Assembly (NCBI GenBank): GCA_030407005.1
Contig: JAUDYN010000008.1
Coordinates: forward strand, 62,001 to 126,000
Length of the DNA stretch: 64,000 nt
Direction of reading: 5' to 3'
From: Desarmillaria ectypa
Lineage: Eukaryota; Basidiomycota; Agaricomycetes; Agaricales; Physalacriaceae
Part shown: positions 37,182-48,960 of the stretch, one piece after another
How positions within the stretch are numbered: the stretch's first letter is position 1
Layout of the letters: every line of letters starts with the position of its first letter
Position numbers and translations under genes: made by a program
Notes under the pieces: model-generated
Databases searched by the model: none
What the model was told of the DNA's origin: nothing
Seen by the model: the letters and a program-made list of their open reading frames with translations, nothing else

Positions 37182-38657
37182 TGTGCTTGGTAACGGTGAG
37201 TGACAAAAGAATTAGGGAATGGCAATGAACACCAATCACACTAAACCTCTTACTACTCTACACTTAATCACCAATATTGAATTTGGGCAGTTTTGAGTAT
37301 GATGGAAGCACTCTGCAGACTTCAATAATCAAGTACAATTGTCTTAAAGATGTTTTATTCATTACTAGTGAGTTTATACAAAGTACTACTTGTACTAGTG
37401 GGGTGGGTAAGACACAATTGGATAAGAGTGACTTGGTTTGAGCTACTGCACTCATTCTGACTGAAACTGCTTCAGACTGGTGGCACTCTTGGCCCTATAC
37501 TGCTTCCTACAAGTGATAAACACTTGACCAGTCGCACTCTTGGCTGACTAGTGGCGCTCTTGGCCTAAGAATAAACTGATGGCACTCTTGGCCCTATACT
37601 GCTTCCTACAAGTGATAAACACTTGACTAGCCACACTCTTGGCTAACTAGTGGCACTCTTGGCCTAAGAATAAACTATAACTCCGAGAACTTTGCTTGAA
37701 CTAACTTCAAAACACTCCGGACCTTTGCAGGACACAACAGTGACTCTAATGGACTTCAATTCAATGCAATTCTATGGGTGACTTAGCGACTATTAATCAC
37801 TTCATCGAGGTTAAGCACAAAAGCCTTTAGTTGAGAACACTATTTACTACTAGTGAGGGCTCAACTGCAAGGATGGCTTGCCTGGTATGCATGAGTGCCC
37901 ATCCTCCTACTTATATACTACTGAGGCAGAACTATAAATATCATTGGGGTATAGGGTATATTGGTAAGGATTTCTTGGCTAGTCACGAATAATGGTGAAT
38001 AATCACACAATAGTCGGTCTAGTCTGTTTTCTTTTCAAATATTTGGTCTAGAGACTCCACAGTTGGTCTTTCCGTGCCCTTGGCACAACTACATGCCCTA
38101 GTAATGCGGTTATATGAATATCCGGATATTGGTGCCTGTAACAGCTATCCGATCATGATCGAGGGTGCAGTCTGGCTCCACTAGCATCGATCATAAGAGA
38201 TCTATATCGAAATAGTCGGATCTGGGCTCAAGGTTAATCCATTCCTAATTTATTTCTAAGTCCTGTTTCAAGATTGCCATGTGACTAGTTATCCTGACTT
38301 AGGCATTTATGCCCAGTCTGGGCTGCTAGTGACAGAACTTGACGAGATCTGTGTACTCTGCTCCTGGTTTTTGTGTGCTAGTAGCATCCTTCGTTTGCTA
38401 GTAGCTGTATTTCACTTAGTCCTGCTAGCATTCAAGTTACTAGTCTGGCCGGCTGGTAGATTTAACCCACTAATGGTGTTGCATCTAAGTCCTGGCTCTA
38501 CCAGTTGCTTACTGCTTTTAACTATCAGCTCAAAGCCTCAGCTATAGTCCTCTATGTATCACTAGTATAGGATAGATGTGCAATAGTATTGTTACAAAAT
38601 CGCAAAATCTAGGTGTGAATGCATAGACAGCATATCAGCATAGACAGCATATCATCA
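37182..38657 (-). mobile_element. young solo LTR of a second Gypsy-like family, TSD GTGA
   Basis: Starts TGTGCTTGGTAACGG and ends CATATCATCA, flanked by GTGA at 37178-37181 and 38658-38661. It interrupts the inner Gypsy RNase H frame. A TATA-like sequence in the minus direction lies near 37915-37905, so its transcription direction is minus. No coding region is seen within its 1476 bp, so it is a single LTR left after LTR-LTR recombination, or a non-coding derivative. Unlike the surrounding sequence it keeps many CpG sites. A diverged, CpG-poor relative lies in opposite orientation at 46480-47502. Confidence 0.8.
37481..37678. repeat. 99 bp tandem duplication inside the solo LTR
   Basis: Two units of 99 bp, each starting TGGCACTCTTGGCCC and ending CCTAAGAATAAACT. 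The relative at 47110-47205 has a single unit, so the duplication is specific to this copy. Confidence 0.85.
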
Positions 38658-40010
38658 GTGACCCATCGAGCTTGTCAATGGTTCGACTTTTGTGGTTTGC
38701 AGAAATACTGGAGATTCTGGTGATCTGTCCAGATCTCAATTTCTTCCTTGGCATCCATCAAATAGTGTTGCCATTCTTCTAGTGCTAGCATGATTGCCAA
38801 CAGCTCCTTGTCATAGATCTCATAGTTTCATTTGGTCATGGTCAATGCTTTGGACATGAATGCAACAGGTCTCCATTTACCATTCTGCTCCTGAGAGAGA
38901 ACAGCACCGATGGCTCCATCACTTGAATCTGCTTCTACTCTGAATTTTCCTTCATCCAAGGGAATTGTCAGGACAATGTTGGTGGTCATCAGTTGTTTAA
39001 GCTGGATGAATGCCTGTTCTTGTTCTGGTCCCCATGTCCAGTTGACTTTGCCAGTTAACTGTGTTAGGGGTCTGACTATTTTGGAATAGTTGTGAATGAA
39101 TTTTTAATAGAAATTGGTGAACCCTAAAAAGGATTGAAGTTCCTTTTTCTTGGTAGGGGTTGGCCATTCTGCGATTTCAGTGATCTTGATGGGATCCATG
39201 CAGATAGCATTTTTGCTGATAATTACTCCTAAATACTCAGTTTTGAGTACTTCAAACTTGCATTTTTCTGCTTTGAGAAATAGCTTGTTTTTGCATAGTC
39301 ATTGGAGAACTTGTCATACAATGATTCAATGCTTGGAAAGAGATTTGGTGAAAATAAAAATGTCATTGAGATAAATGGAGATCTTTCCTCCAGCAATAAG
39401 GTCCTTGAAAATGTCATTCATCATCCACTGAAATGTGGCGGGTAAATTGGTGAGACCAAAGAACATGACCATTGGTTCAAAAGTCCTCAGTTCGTTCAGA
39501 AAGCTGTTTTTTCTTCATCTCCATTGTGGATGCATACATTGTTATATCCCCATCTAATGTCCAGTTTAGAAAAGTACTTTGCTCCCCATAGTTTGTCAAT
39601 GAGTTTGGAAATCAAGGGAAGAGGATAACAATTTTTAATTGTCATTTCATTTAGTTTTTGATAGTCTTGTACAGGGCATAGAGATCCATCTTTCTTTTTG
39701 ACAAAGAAAAAGGGTGACATGAACAGGGATTTTGAGAGATGGATATGTCCTGAGTCAAGGTTTTTGTCAAGGAATTTATCCAATTGTTCTTGCTCATTAC
39801 AATTGAGTGGATAGACCTTGCAATCTAGCGTGGATTTTGCATTGGGTCCTAGTTTGATCACATGGTCCCAAGCTTTCCATTCAGGAAGTTCATCAAAGCT
39901 CTTTTTTGAGAATAAATCTCTAAAGCTTTGATAATGAGGAGGTACTAGTTCCTCAAATGTTTTCTTCAGCTTTTCCACATTCACTGCTGCTGCCATTTCA
40001 TTGCCATGAT
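38658..40010 (-). pseudogene. inner Gypsy reverse transcriptase and RNase H
   Basis: The region upstream of the palm domain is open at 39996-39496, including ALWD-type LPEWKAWDHVIKLGP, KKKDGSLCPVQDYQKLNEMT, NCYPLPLISKLIDKLWGAKY and LDIRWGYNNVCI. The active-site box reads SIYLNDIFIFTK at about 39350-39376: the first Asp of the conserved YxDD pair is Asn (39365-39367). RNase H follows with EADSSDGAIGAVLSQEQNG-like sequence near 38900 and a stop (TGA 38828-38830) immediately before NYEIYDKELLAI. The remaining RNase H lies at 37181-36970, beyond the inserted LTR. This would be the polymerase that copies element RNA; it is not functional as read. Confidence 0.85.
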
Positions 40011-40398
40011 GTACTGCTCATAGAATGACCTCTTCTTGCATATTGACTGCAAGAATACTTTCACCCTCTTCCAACTCCTCATCCCATTGGTCTTTACTAT
40101 CAGCATTAGGAAGGGAGAATAGGCCTTTGATGCAAGAGCAGCATCCAAAAGTCTTTCAACCTGTTTTCCAATTGATTAATGGGTTATGGCACTTAAGCCA
40201 GTCATGCTCCAGATACATGGTTTTAGAGCCTAGATCAGTGACTGCTAGGTCGATTCATTCAGTGTGGTCTCTGATAGTCATTCAGATTTCCACAAATTCA
40301 GTTACATCACCTGCTTTATTATGAGTCCTGTCTGCATTATAGACTGGAATGGGGATGGTGGCTTTTCAGGTGTCCAACTGGTGTTGTTGGATGTAGCT

Positions 40399-40590
40399 TC
40401 AGTTGATCGAGCTGCCTGTGCAGCCACTATCCAACAATGCTCTGGTTGTCAATGTTTGTTTCCCAGTGCAGAGAGCCAATTTGACATCTACCAGAAAATC
40501 CTGTCTGGAATTATTGGTACTAGGGATGTATTGAAATGGTTCATGAAGTTCATAGAGTCTTTTATGGGCTAGACTCTCTTCAGTCTGCAA
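40399..40590 (-). CDS. inner Gypsy aspartic protease domain
   Basis: Contains TRALLDSGCTGSSIN, the DSG-type active-site box of retroelement aspartic proteases, preceded by DVKLALCTGKQTL. It lies between the Gag zinc knuckle and the reverse transcriptase, the usual order. This is one open segment of a Pol frame that is broken elsewhere. Confidence 0.8.
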   Translation of the reverse strand: MQTEESLAHKRLYELHEPFQYIPSTNNSRQDFLVDVKLALCTGKQTLTTRALLDSGCTGSSIN

Positions 40591-43500
40591 ACTCTGTATG
40601 AGTTCTTCAGTGAGTTCTCCAAGTCATTTGGGATGGATCCAAATGGAGAGGACAGCTTTGGCAACAGCTGAATTCTTTGTAGTATAGATGACATGTAGAG
40701 TCCAATTGACTCCAAACAGTCTATACCACATATGATCTGATTCCTTTGGAATTGTCAGGATTTTGGGAATCAATACTCCCTTGTTAGGAAGTGGTTTGGG
40801 TTTCAGGTTTTGGGTTTTGGATTGTTTGGCTTTCCAGATTTGGAATGCCATATTGTCTTCTTCATTGAGTACTTCGATGATGGTGGTGGTTCTACTGAGG
40901 TGCCTCCTCTTTACTGCCTGGGCACTAGCAGTTTCCCCCTGTTCTTCAGCCTGCACTTGTGCTTCTGGTGAGATTAGAGTGATGACCCTGCCATTCTCAC
41001 AGTTGTTGACATAGTCATCAGGCACAGGTTCCATTGCAGATTTGATATCTGACATTGCCAATGGATCATCCATGCCCTTCACTCAGGATGAGTCAGGCCA
41101 TGAGTAGTCACTTTTCCTCCAGCTAGTGCATATATAATTGGAAGGATCATGTGCCCATCTTGATGATTCTGGGGAATTCTTCTGATCAGGTGTCCTGCTC
41201 AAGATCAGATCCTCCTGGGAGTCCTGAGAGCTGACCTCCCTGATTGTCATCCTGGGTGTTCCCTGAGGCTGGGCTTGGTAGGCCACTCTATCCCCCACTG
41301 ACCCTGGTGAAGTGTGGCTTGGTCCCTCAGAGAGAGGCATGGAGGTATACAGCATTGGGCCCTGCCTTCTTGCCCCAGCCCATGGTGTTACTCATGTATC
41401 CAGTGAACCTGGCAGAGCAGGCTTGCTGGACTTTATTGTCCTATCAGCACCATCTGATAGGATGGTCACTTTATCAGGGGCTTGGGATTCACTATAGATA
41501 GTCATGTCAGTTTCTTTCAGGAGTGTGACATATCTGTTTTTATTTGATTCTTTGGCTTTTTTCAGTTTCAGAGTCTGTATCAAAGTTGTATATTTTTCTG
41601 CTTGTAAATGTCCTAATGCATGTACATAAGTCTGACCCATGGAAACCAAGGACTCACCACTGGGGGTATGGGTTGAGCAAGGGGAATTGAACCCTTGTCA
41701 ACCTATTCTTTTACCTCCTCAATTCTGGCCATAGGTGGCACCACTTCATTAGTGGGCCCTACTGACCTAACATCCTTGAAGTCTTTTCTTCTAGGGCAAT
41801 CCTTGGCCATATGACCCTTCTTGTTGCACTGGAAGCATCTTCCCTCTGCCTTTTATCAGTCTACCTCCATTGGTTGTCCTGTGCCCCTGTATGTCATCCA
41901 TTGACCAGTTCCACTATCCTGACTGGGTCCCACACTGGCCATAAGCTTTGGTGCCAAGGAACTTGTCACCCCAATGGCAGCTTTGCCACTGGAATGTTGT
42001 TGCTGGGGGTTGGGACAGGAGTCCTTCTTCTGCCTATCCTAGGGAATTCCTGATGTTTGGTCAAAGACCCACTTGTGCTGTCATTCTTCGTACATGCATA
42101 AGATTCTTTCCTTCCACTCTGAATACATATGCAGAATATTAATGCCCATGTTTGAGATGAAGATCATATAGAAGGTTGGTACTCCTAATTATATGGCCTT
42201 TATCATGGTGCCACACTCATGTTCATCATTCCTCTGGCCTGCCAATTTGACCTCTTCTTCCAATTTTTGGAAGTAATGGAAGGCAGGCTGCATTCCCATT
42301 TGGAGGTCAAACATTCATTTCTCATGTACCTCCTCAATTGCTGGGTCTCTAAATTGATGAGAGACCATGTCGACAAAGTCTTCCCAAGACAGATATTGGA
42401 AGTGGGCGAGGGTACTGTCATAGGCATCCCCAACCCAGAATTCAGGTCTCTTATAAACCCATCAGTCTTTGGCAGCCTCCTCAAAGTGGGAGGTTGCGAA
42501 CAGTACCAAATGTGATGGCAGCTGAAAGAAATGATGGAACACTTTGAAATAGGTGATGCAATCAGCTATGAAGCATTCAATGTTGTTGTGGTCCCCCTTG
42601 AATAGCTTGGGGGGTTGGATGAGTATTGGTTTAATCCCCATATAAGAGGCATCATCAGGGGTGTTTCCAACAGGATTGGGCAAGGGGTCAGGAGGACCTC
42701 TCCTGGGAGGCAGTCTTGGGATCAAAAAATGATCTGGCTGAAGGATGGGATAGCCTCTGGGAGGTTCTGTCAGCCTCCCATGCTCAGGTTCTTTCACCTT
42801 GTTGTTCTCACAGAGATAGTCCACCATTTTCTTTCAGACAGCCTTCTCCTTGGTGAGTTCTTTATGCATCTCCTTGATGCACTGTTCTTTTTCAGCTAAG
42901 ACAGTCCTTGTCTGTTGCTGAAGTTCTTCTGTTGTGGCAGAAGATGACTCTGCAGGGGCAGTACTGGGTTTGGGTTCTTCTCCCACACCTGTGAATAGAA
43001 GGCTACCACTCTGATAGGCATGATATCCTTGTTGTCATGCCCAACTGTATGGTGGTGAGTCAGGTAATAGTTGTGGCTGTTGGGCCAGGGTGTCAGGGGG
43101 GTAGTCAGGGTAATTCATGTATTGGGGCTGGGAGTATCCCAGTCTCCCATAGTAGCCTGTTTCATATGTAAATTTATTAAAACTGGACATTATGCCCATC
43201 CTCCTCATCCTGATTGACCTCCAGTCTCCAAAGTTATCAAAGGGAGCAACCCTGCTCCTGTCATTCCTCCACTGTCTGAGGGTGTAACCCAGATACCAAA
43301 TCTCCTGTGGCAGGGGGAAAAGGTTTTGATGCCTGTTCACATGTATACAGCCTGGATGGTGATGCCTCGGTTGGGACCCCACATAGGGTCACCTTGGTTG
43401 AGTGCCAGCCACTCATCCATGTCTGGTCTGGCCTCAGGCCAGTCCATTCTAGCTTTTACATCAGCTCATCAAAGATTCCAGGTGGTGGTCCTGAAGGGGC

Positions 43501-44028
43501 TAAATAAGTCCTAATTGACATCAGAGAACTTGGGCCAGGTATAGTCAGCCCTATCAGCATTGAAGGGGCTGTTGGGGGAGAAGGGAGCAGTCAGGGTTAT
43601 GGTGTTGAGCTCCCTGTCAGAGTCATCAGAAAGTTCAATGATGAGGAGGGACAAGGAGGACTCCATTCCTCCTTTTGGCCAGATTTCTCTGTTATGGCCC
43701 CAGGGACCATAGAGGTGGTTTCAATCCATCCCTGGATCATTGGAGTGTCCTGGCCCAAAGTGGGGGCAGGACAGAGTTGGGGAGTGGGGACAGGAACATT
43801 GGGGCAGAGAGTATATGGGTGGGGGGTCCTCAAACATAGCCTATACATTCCTTGCATATTCTTGGGTGAGGGTGGGAGGTCATTCCACCCAGTTGTTTGT
43901 TGTGGATTCCCCATGAATTGCAAACTCCTCAGAGGAGGAGGGGTCTGTGAAACAGACCCAGGGGTGAGGGAGTATCTCCTCCTCTCCAGGTCCCAGTTGG
44001 ACAGAGGAAGGCCTCCTGGGAAGGCCAT
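40591..44028 (-). pseudogene. inner Gypsy gag region
   Basis: From 44028 the minus strand encodes a Pro-rich N-terminal region, then at about 42830-42290 a capsid-like stretch (PPKLFKGDHNNIECFIADCI, SHFEEAAKD, FQKLEEEVKLAGQRND). At about 41837-41796 there is a CCHC zinc knuckle, CFQCNKKGHMAKDC, used to bind nucleic acid. The rest down to the protease is charged and low in hydrophobic residues. Stops interrupt it, for instance after EEAAKD and VDK upstream of the knuckle. It follows directly on the 5' LTR at 44281, with an untranslated leader at 44029-44280. Confidence 0.75.
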
Positions 44029-44280
44029 GTAGAGAGTGTCAGGGTGGGTGAGGTGGAAGTGTCAGTTGATGGCAGGATTGCCTTCTTTGATGCAGAAAGG
44101 TTTGTAGCTCTTCTTCATATGCTAGTATGAAGAGTGTGGTGAAAATTACAAGTATGGAAGCACTGCCAATTGCAATACTGAGAGAGATCATTTGTTTGTT
44201 TTCATTTTGTTTGAGCATGAAGTTTTTTGCTTGTTTTTATGACTAGCATATAAGAAGTGAGTAGGGAATCTTCTGACTAA

Positions 44281-44663
44281 TGTTAGGACCCTGTCTAACA
44301 CATGATCTTGGGACCATGTGTCACTCTTGGACTGTCTTATGTTTAGACAATCACCTATAATAAGAGGACAGCTTGGTATTTAGAGGAGTGTAGAAGAAGA
44401 TATATAGATTGAATTTAGTCAGAAGATAGAGACTAAGTACAAAACCTCTCTACTTTATATATGAAAGTACTGAGTTTATTAATAGGTGAAATATGAGAGT
44501 CCATGCATGAAACATTAGAAGTCAGGCAACTGTGGACCAACCAGATTGAGAGGATTTAGAATACAGGAGATATGAGAGGCCTGGTGGAACTGAATACTGG
44601 TGTTGCATGAGCATTGTGACATAAAATGCTAAAATGTGATAAGATAATGGAAAAATCATAACA
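44281..44663 (-). repeat. inner Gypsy 5' LTR
   Basis: 383 bp, TGTTAGGACCC to ATCATAACA, followed by target duplication TCTCC. It pairs with 34892-35294. Confidence 0.9.
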
Positions 44664-46479
44664 TCTCCACTCTGGGATGTCCAGCCATGATATGGTCATG
44701 ACATCTGTTAGGACCTGCTTTACACATGATCTTGGGATCATGCACAACTCTTGGGCTGTCTTGTGTTCAGACAATCACCTGTTATTAGAGTGCAGCATAG
44801 ATCTTTAGATACATACAAAGAGTATATGAATTAAGTTTAGTTGGAAGATGGAGAATATATATGAAAAGTACACTACTTATATACTGAAAACTGGGTTACT
44901 AATAATAGTATCATCCATGTGTATATCATACATGAACCATGTGTTTGTTGTACTACCATGGTCAGATGGTTAAACTGGAGTGACAGCATGAGTGAATCAA
45001 TGGTGTTATCAATGAGTGAGTGATATTCAATAAATAGGGAATGACAAGATGCTGGATAAGATAAGAAAAATGGAAAATTGTAACAACATCTAGCTACAAC
45101 TTCTCCACATAGTGTATTGTCCTGGGGAACATAGATCCTTTGATAATAGAAGATGAGTCCATCTTTCATCTTCATTCCTCTTTCATGGTTGAGTGCTTTG
45201 GTGATCCCTTGATCTCATTTCTGGTTTTTGTGGGTTATGCTTTTGACATGTTCCCAGATTTCCTCTTCTGTGGGCATGATCATAGTATTAAAGAATTTGG
45301 CTTTGAGGACTACAACTTCTTTATTGTCATCCTTGCCTTGTTCATGATCTGCTTGTCAACTGAGAAAGTCTGCCTTCTTGTTGGCAGTTTCTGGTTTGTG
45401 ATGCAATATAAAATAGTATTCTGCAAGTTCTGTGACTCACTGTGCTTGACAGCAGTTGAGCTTTTGGGGTTTTTGGAAGTATTGTAGATTTTGATGATCT
45501 ATCCAGATCTCAAAATCTACCATGGTGCCCATGAGGTAGTGTCTCCATTCATCAAGAGCAAGCATGATGGCAAGTATTTCTTTGTCATATATCTCATAGT
45601 TTCACTTGGTGATAGTCAATGCTTTTGATAAAATGTGACTAGTCTCCATTTTCCATCCTGTTCTTGGCTTAAAATGGCACCAATTGCCCCCTCACTAGAA
45701 TCTGCTTCTATGTGAAATTGACCTTTCTCCATTAGGATGGCTAGCACTATGTCCATTGCTAATTGTGCTTTAAGTTGCTGGAATGTAACTTGTTGTGCTG
45801 TTCCCCACATCCATTGCTCCTTTCCTGTAAGTCATGTTATCAGCTTGACTATGTCACTATATTCTTTGATAAAGTGTCTGTAAAAGTTGGTGAATTCTAA
45901 GAATGACTGTAGCTCCTGTTTTTTGGTAGGAACCAGCCATTTAGTGATTCCTGTGACCTTGACTGGGTCCATGCAAATAGATTCTTTGCTAATGATGACT
46001 CCTAAGTACTTGGTTTTGAGTACTTCAAACTTGCACTTCTCTGCTTTCAGGAACAGTTTATGTTTCCTGAGAAGTTCCAATACTTGTTGGACAATGATTT
46101 GGTGTTCTTTCAGGTTTTTGGAAAATATAAAGATGTCATTGAGATAAACTGTGACTTTTCCCATAGCAATGAGGTCCTCAAAGATATCATTCATCATCCA
46201 CTGGAAGGTGAAAGATGAATTGGTGAGTCCAAAGAATATGACTGTAGGTTTGAACAACCTTTGGTTTGTTCTAAATACTGCTTTCCATTTATTGTCTTCT
46301 TTGATGCATACATTATTATATCCCCACCATATGTCCAGCTTGGTAAAGTATTTGGTGCTTCCCAATTTGTCCATTAGCTCAGATATGAGTGGCAATGGAT
46401 ATCAGTTTTTTGTTATCATCTCATTGAGTTTATGATAATCCTGAACAGGATATAGTTTTCCATCCTTCTTTTTGATGCC
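44664..46479 (-). pseudogene. outer Gypsy reverse transcriptase, RNase H and integrase start
   Basis: Reverse transcriptase at 46479-45832 includes PLPLISELMDKLGSTKYFTK, WWGYNNVCI and TVYLNDIFIFSK, again with Asn for the first Asp of the YxDD box (46138-46140). A TGA (46402-46404) stands where the family has Arg before YPLPL, and another (45602-45604) directly before NYEIYDKEI, the same two sites changed in the inner element. RNase H continues to about 45300, and the start of the integrase region lies at 45250-44664, interrupted by a solo LTR at 44706-45085. The 5' end is lost at the junction with an LTR fragment at 46480. Confidence 0.8.
44706..45085 (-). mobile_element. solo LTR related to the inner Gypsy family, TSD ACATC
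   Basis: 380 bp starting TGTTAGGACCTGC and ending GGAAAATTGTAACA, flanked by ACATC at 44701-44705 and 45086-45090. It resembles the inner LTRs at the start (ACACATGATCTTGGGA) but is clearly diverged in the middle, so it is a subfamily. Removing it restores continuous outer Gypsy sequence. Confidence 0.88.
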
Positions 46480-47502
46480 TAAGTCAGGATAACTAGTCAC
46501 ATGGCAATTGTGAAACAGGACTTGGAAATAAATTAGGAATGGATTAACCTTAAGCCCAGATCCAACTATTGTGATATAGATCTCTTATGATCAATACTAG
46601 TGTAGCTGGACTGCACCCTTGATCATGATCAGATAGCTGTTACAGGCACCAATATCTGGATATTCATATAACCACATTACTAGGGCATGTAGGTGGGCTA
46701 AGAGTGTGGAAAGACCAACTGTGGAGTCTTTAGACTGACCATTTGAAAAGAAAACAGACTAGACCAACTATTGCATGATTATTCACCATTATTCATGACT
46801 AGCCAAGAAATCCTTATCAATATACCCTATACCCAGATGATATTTATAGTTCTGTCTCAGTAGTATATAAGTAGGAGGATGGGCACTCATGCATACCAGG
46901 CAAGCCATCCTTGCAGTTGAGCCCTCACTAGTAGTAAATAGTGTTCTCAACTAAAGGCTTTTGTGCTTAATCTTGATGAAGTGATTAATAGTCACTAAGT
47001 CACCCATAGTATTGTATTGAATTGAAGTTTCTTAGAGTCACTGTTGTATCCTGTAAAGGCTTAGAGTGTTTCAAAGTCAGTTCAAGTAAAGTTCTTAAAG
47101 TTTATAGTATTATTCTTGGGCCAAGAGCATCACTAGTCAGCCAAGAGTGTGACTGGTTAAGTGTTTACCACTTGTAGAAAGCAGTATAGAGTCAAGAACA
47201 CCACCAGTCTGAAGCAGTTTCAGTCAGAATGAGTGCAGTAGCTCAAACCAAGTCACTCTTTACACAATTGTGTCTTACCAATGCCACTAGTATGAGTAGT
47301 ACTTTGTATAACTCACTAGTAATGAATAAAATATCTTTAAGACAACTATACTTGATTATTGAAGTCTGCAGAGTGCTTCCATCATACTCAAAACCACCTG
47401 AATTTAATATTGGTGATTAAATGTAGAGTAGTAAGAGGTTTAATATGATTGGTGTTCATTGCCATTCCTTAATTCTTTTGTCACTTGCCATTACTAAGCA
47501 TA
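46480..47502 (+). mobile_element. truncated old copy of the 37182-38657 LTR family
   Basis: Reverse complement of roughly 37182-38309. It starts mid-LTR (CCTAAGTCAGGATAACTAGT) right after outer Gypsy reverse transcriptase sequence and ends TTACTAAGCATA where the intact copy ends with the complement of TGTGCTTGG. No target duplication is visible. Nearly every CpG of the intact copy is TpG or CpA here. Confidence 0.8.
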
Positions 47503-48516
47503 TTATACTGCACTACATATATGTGTGCACCAAATTTTGGCTTCTGCCAAGCTACAAGACTAACAACAACAACCTGCTCAGTTAACAGAAATACAGGACT
47601 AAGGATCCACTAGAAATGAAGGAAATGAAGGTTAGAGGACAATGGACTGCTATCCACACTATCATCTGCTATCAGTAACCCACTTTTTCACCAGAGCATA
47701 ATGGATGGCTGTCTACCAGTGGAAGTCTGCACCTCTACCTTAATATCATTAAGGATGGTGATCCCATATGGTTTTCCTTTAGAAGAATAATTTAGGAGTG
47801 TAAAAAGAGTGAATATAATGGAGCAGATCACTACTTGGCAAGTTTGTCACAGCAGATAGGTATAGAGGTAAGAAGTTGGAGAAGTATAAAAGCACCAATA
47901 TAACTAGAAAATAAAAAATCAAGCTCATAGCACACTAAAGGAATAAGTTTCTTATCCAAGCCTCCAGCTTAGCATACTTTAACAGTCTCATGCCTAGTAT
48001 CACTAGCAGATAGCACAGAAGCTCATTGCTATCACTTGTAAATTACTCTCACAACCCAAATATCTTGAAAGGACACTGAGTCCCACTCTTTCACTCTTCT
48101 CCACTATTAGAAGCAGATCCTTACCAATCTGAAGCAGGTGGTTCTTGCACCTTCTTGTATACTTACTGTATATAAAAGATCTTGCAAAAGCAAACTGTAA
48201 TTCTCTCATCAGAGAGTTTGCCACTCTTACAACATCACTATGGGGCTGGATGGTGATATGGTGGTGGGGTAAATATATATGGGGTCAGGGAGTGGGGATT
48301 CATTAGTTAATGCAGAAGAATTAGTTAAACCACAAATATAGTTTGTAGAAATAACAGAAGAATAACAAAAATAAGGTGATAGTCCCTGTGATGGTTTCTA
48401 TGACTATCACTAGAATGTAGAAGGTATGGGTGGTGATGTCAGTGTCAGATGGCATTCAGTTTTCAATAGTGTAGTGGTTGCTGATGAAAAGGGAAGGCTA
48501 GAAGCTTTGAGCTAAT
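47503..48516. other. CpG-poor non-coding stretch, probably element leader or gag debris
   Basis: It lies between the LTR fragment and the outer Gypsy 5' LTR, where leader and gag sequence would be expected. Only short open frames exist (the longest on the minus strand at 48003-48224), with no zinc knuckle or capsid motif. Confidence 0.45.
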
Positions 48517-48960
48517 TGCTAGACCCAAACTCTGCCAGACAACAAGGGTAAACAATGGGCTGTATTATACTCATATAGTCATCCACTGAGTCTCTGACCA
48601 TTGTCAATGAAGATGTAAGACTAAGATCTTAGCCTTAGATGAGAGGAGTGAGTCAACAAGAAAGTTTAGTGTGGCTAAACTTTAGCTTAAAACTGGGAAA
48701 TATACAGTGAGAGCTATGCTACTTATATACTAGAGTCTGTGTCCTAATAATAAGGATGAAAGTAAGGTAGTCATATATGAAACAATGAATACAATAGTAT
48801 AGGTGGACAACCATTGCAAGCTATAGCACAATGGCTGGTTGTCACTTGATAACAATGAGGTAGTTGGTCTATGATCTATGATTGGCACTGAGATTAGATA
48901 TAATAAGATCAGTGCCTAGATAAGATAAGATAACCATAAAAAATAGATGAAATCATAACA
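48517..48960 (-). repeat. outer Gypsy 5' LTR
   Basis: 444 bp, TGCTAGACCC to ATCATAACA, related to 32960-33354. The start has TGCT instead of TGTT. It contains indels of tens of bases relative to its partner. Confidence 0.75.

Larger units (their letters stand above)
34892..44663 (-). mobile_element. inner Ty3/Gypsy element, full length, TSD TCTCC
   Basis: Two LTRs (34892-35294 and 44281-44663) flank gag, protease, reverse transcriptase, RNase H, integrase and chromodomain regions, all on the minus strand. Both ends are TG...CA, and the 5 bp duplication TCTCC sits at 34887-34891 and 44664-44668, so it is a clean insertion into the outer Gypsy integrase region. Inside it, a solo LTR of another family occupies 37182-38657 within the RNase H region. 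Multiple stops and changed catalytic residues show it is dead. Confidence 0.88.
32960..48960 (-). mobile_element. outer Ty3/Gypsy chromovirus-type element, nested and decayed
   Basis: Bounded by related LTRs at 32960-33354 and 48517-48960 in the same orientation, with coding on the minus strand. From its 5' side: LTR, unassigned 47503-48516, an LTR piece of another family (46480-47502) that replaces the gag and early pol region, reverse transcriptase and RNase H (46479-44664), then integrase and chromodomain (34891-33355). It is split by a complete second Gypsy element at 34892-44663 and by a solo LTR at 44706-45085. The bases flanking the two LTRs do not match (ATGCA versus ATATT), so rearrangement after insertion is likely. 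The coding part has many stops. Confidence 0.75.

Noticed and set aside
33586..46435. Many plus-strand open frames in the retrotransposon block
   Set aside because: They are antisense to minus-strand Gypsy domains with clear motifs and have no features of their own.
37182..47502. The two opposite LTR copies as ends of one element or an inverted-repeat transposon
   Set aside because: The first copy is complete with its own target duplication; the second is truncated and much older by CpG loss, so they are separate insertions.
32960..48960. Target-site duplication for the outer Gypsy element
   Set aside because: Flanks ATGCA and ATATT do not match, so an undisturbed insertion cannot be claimed.
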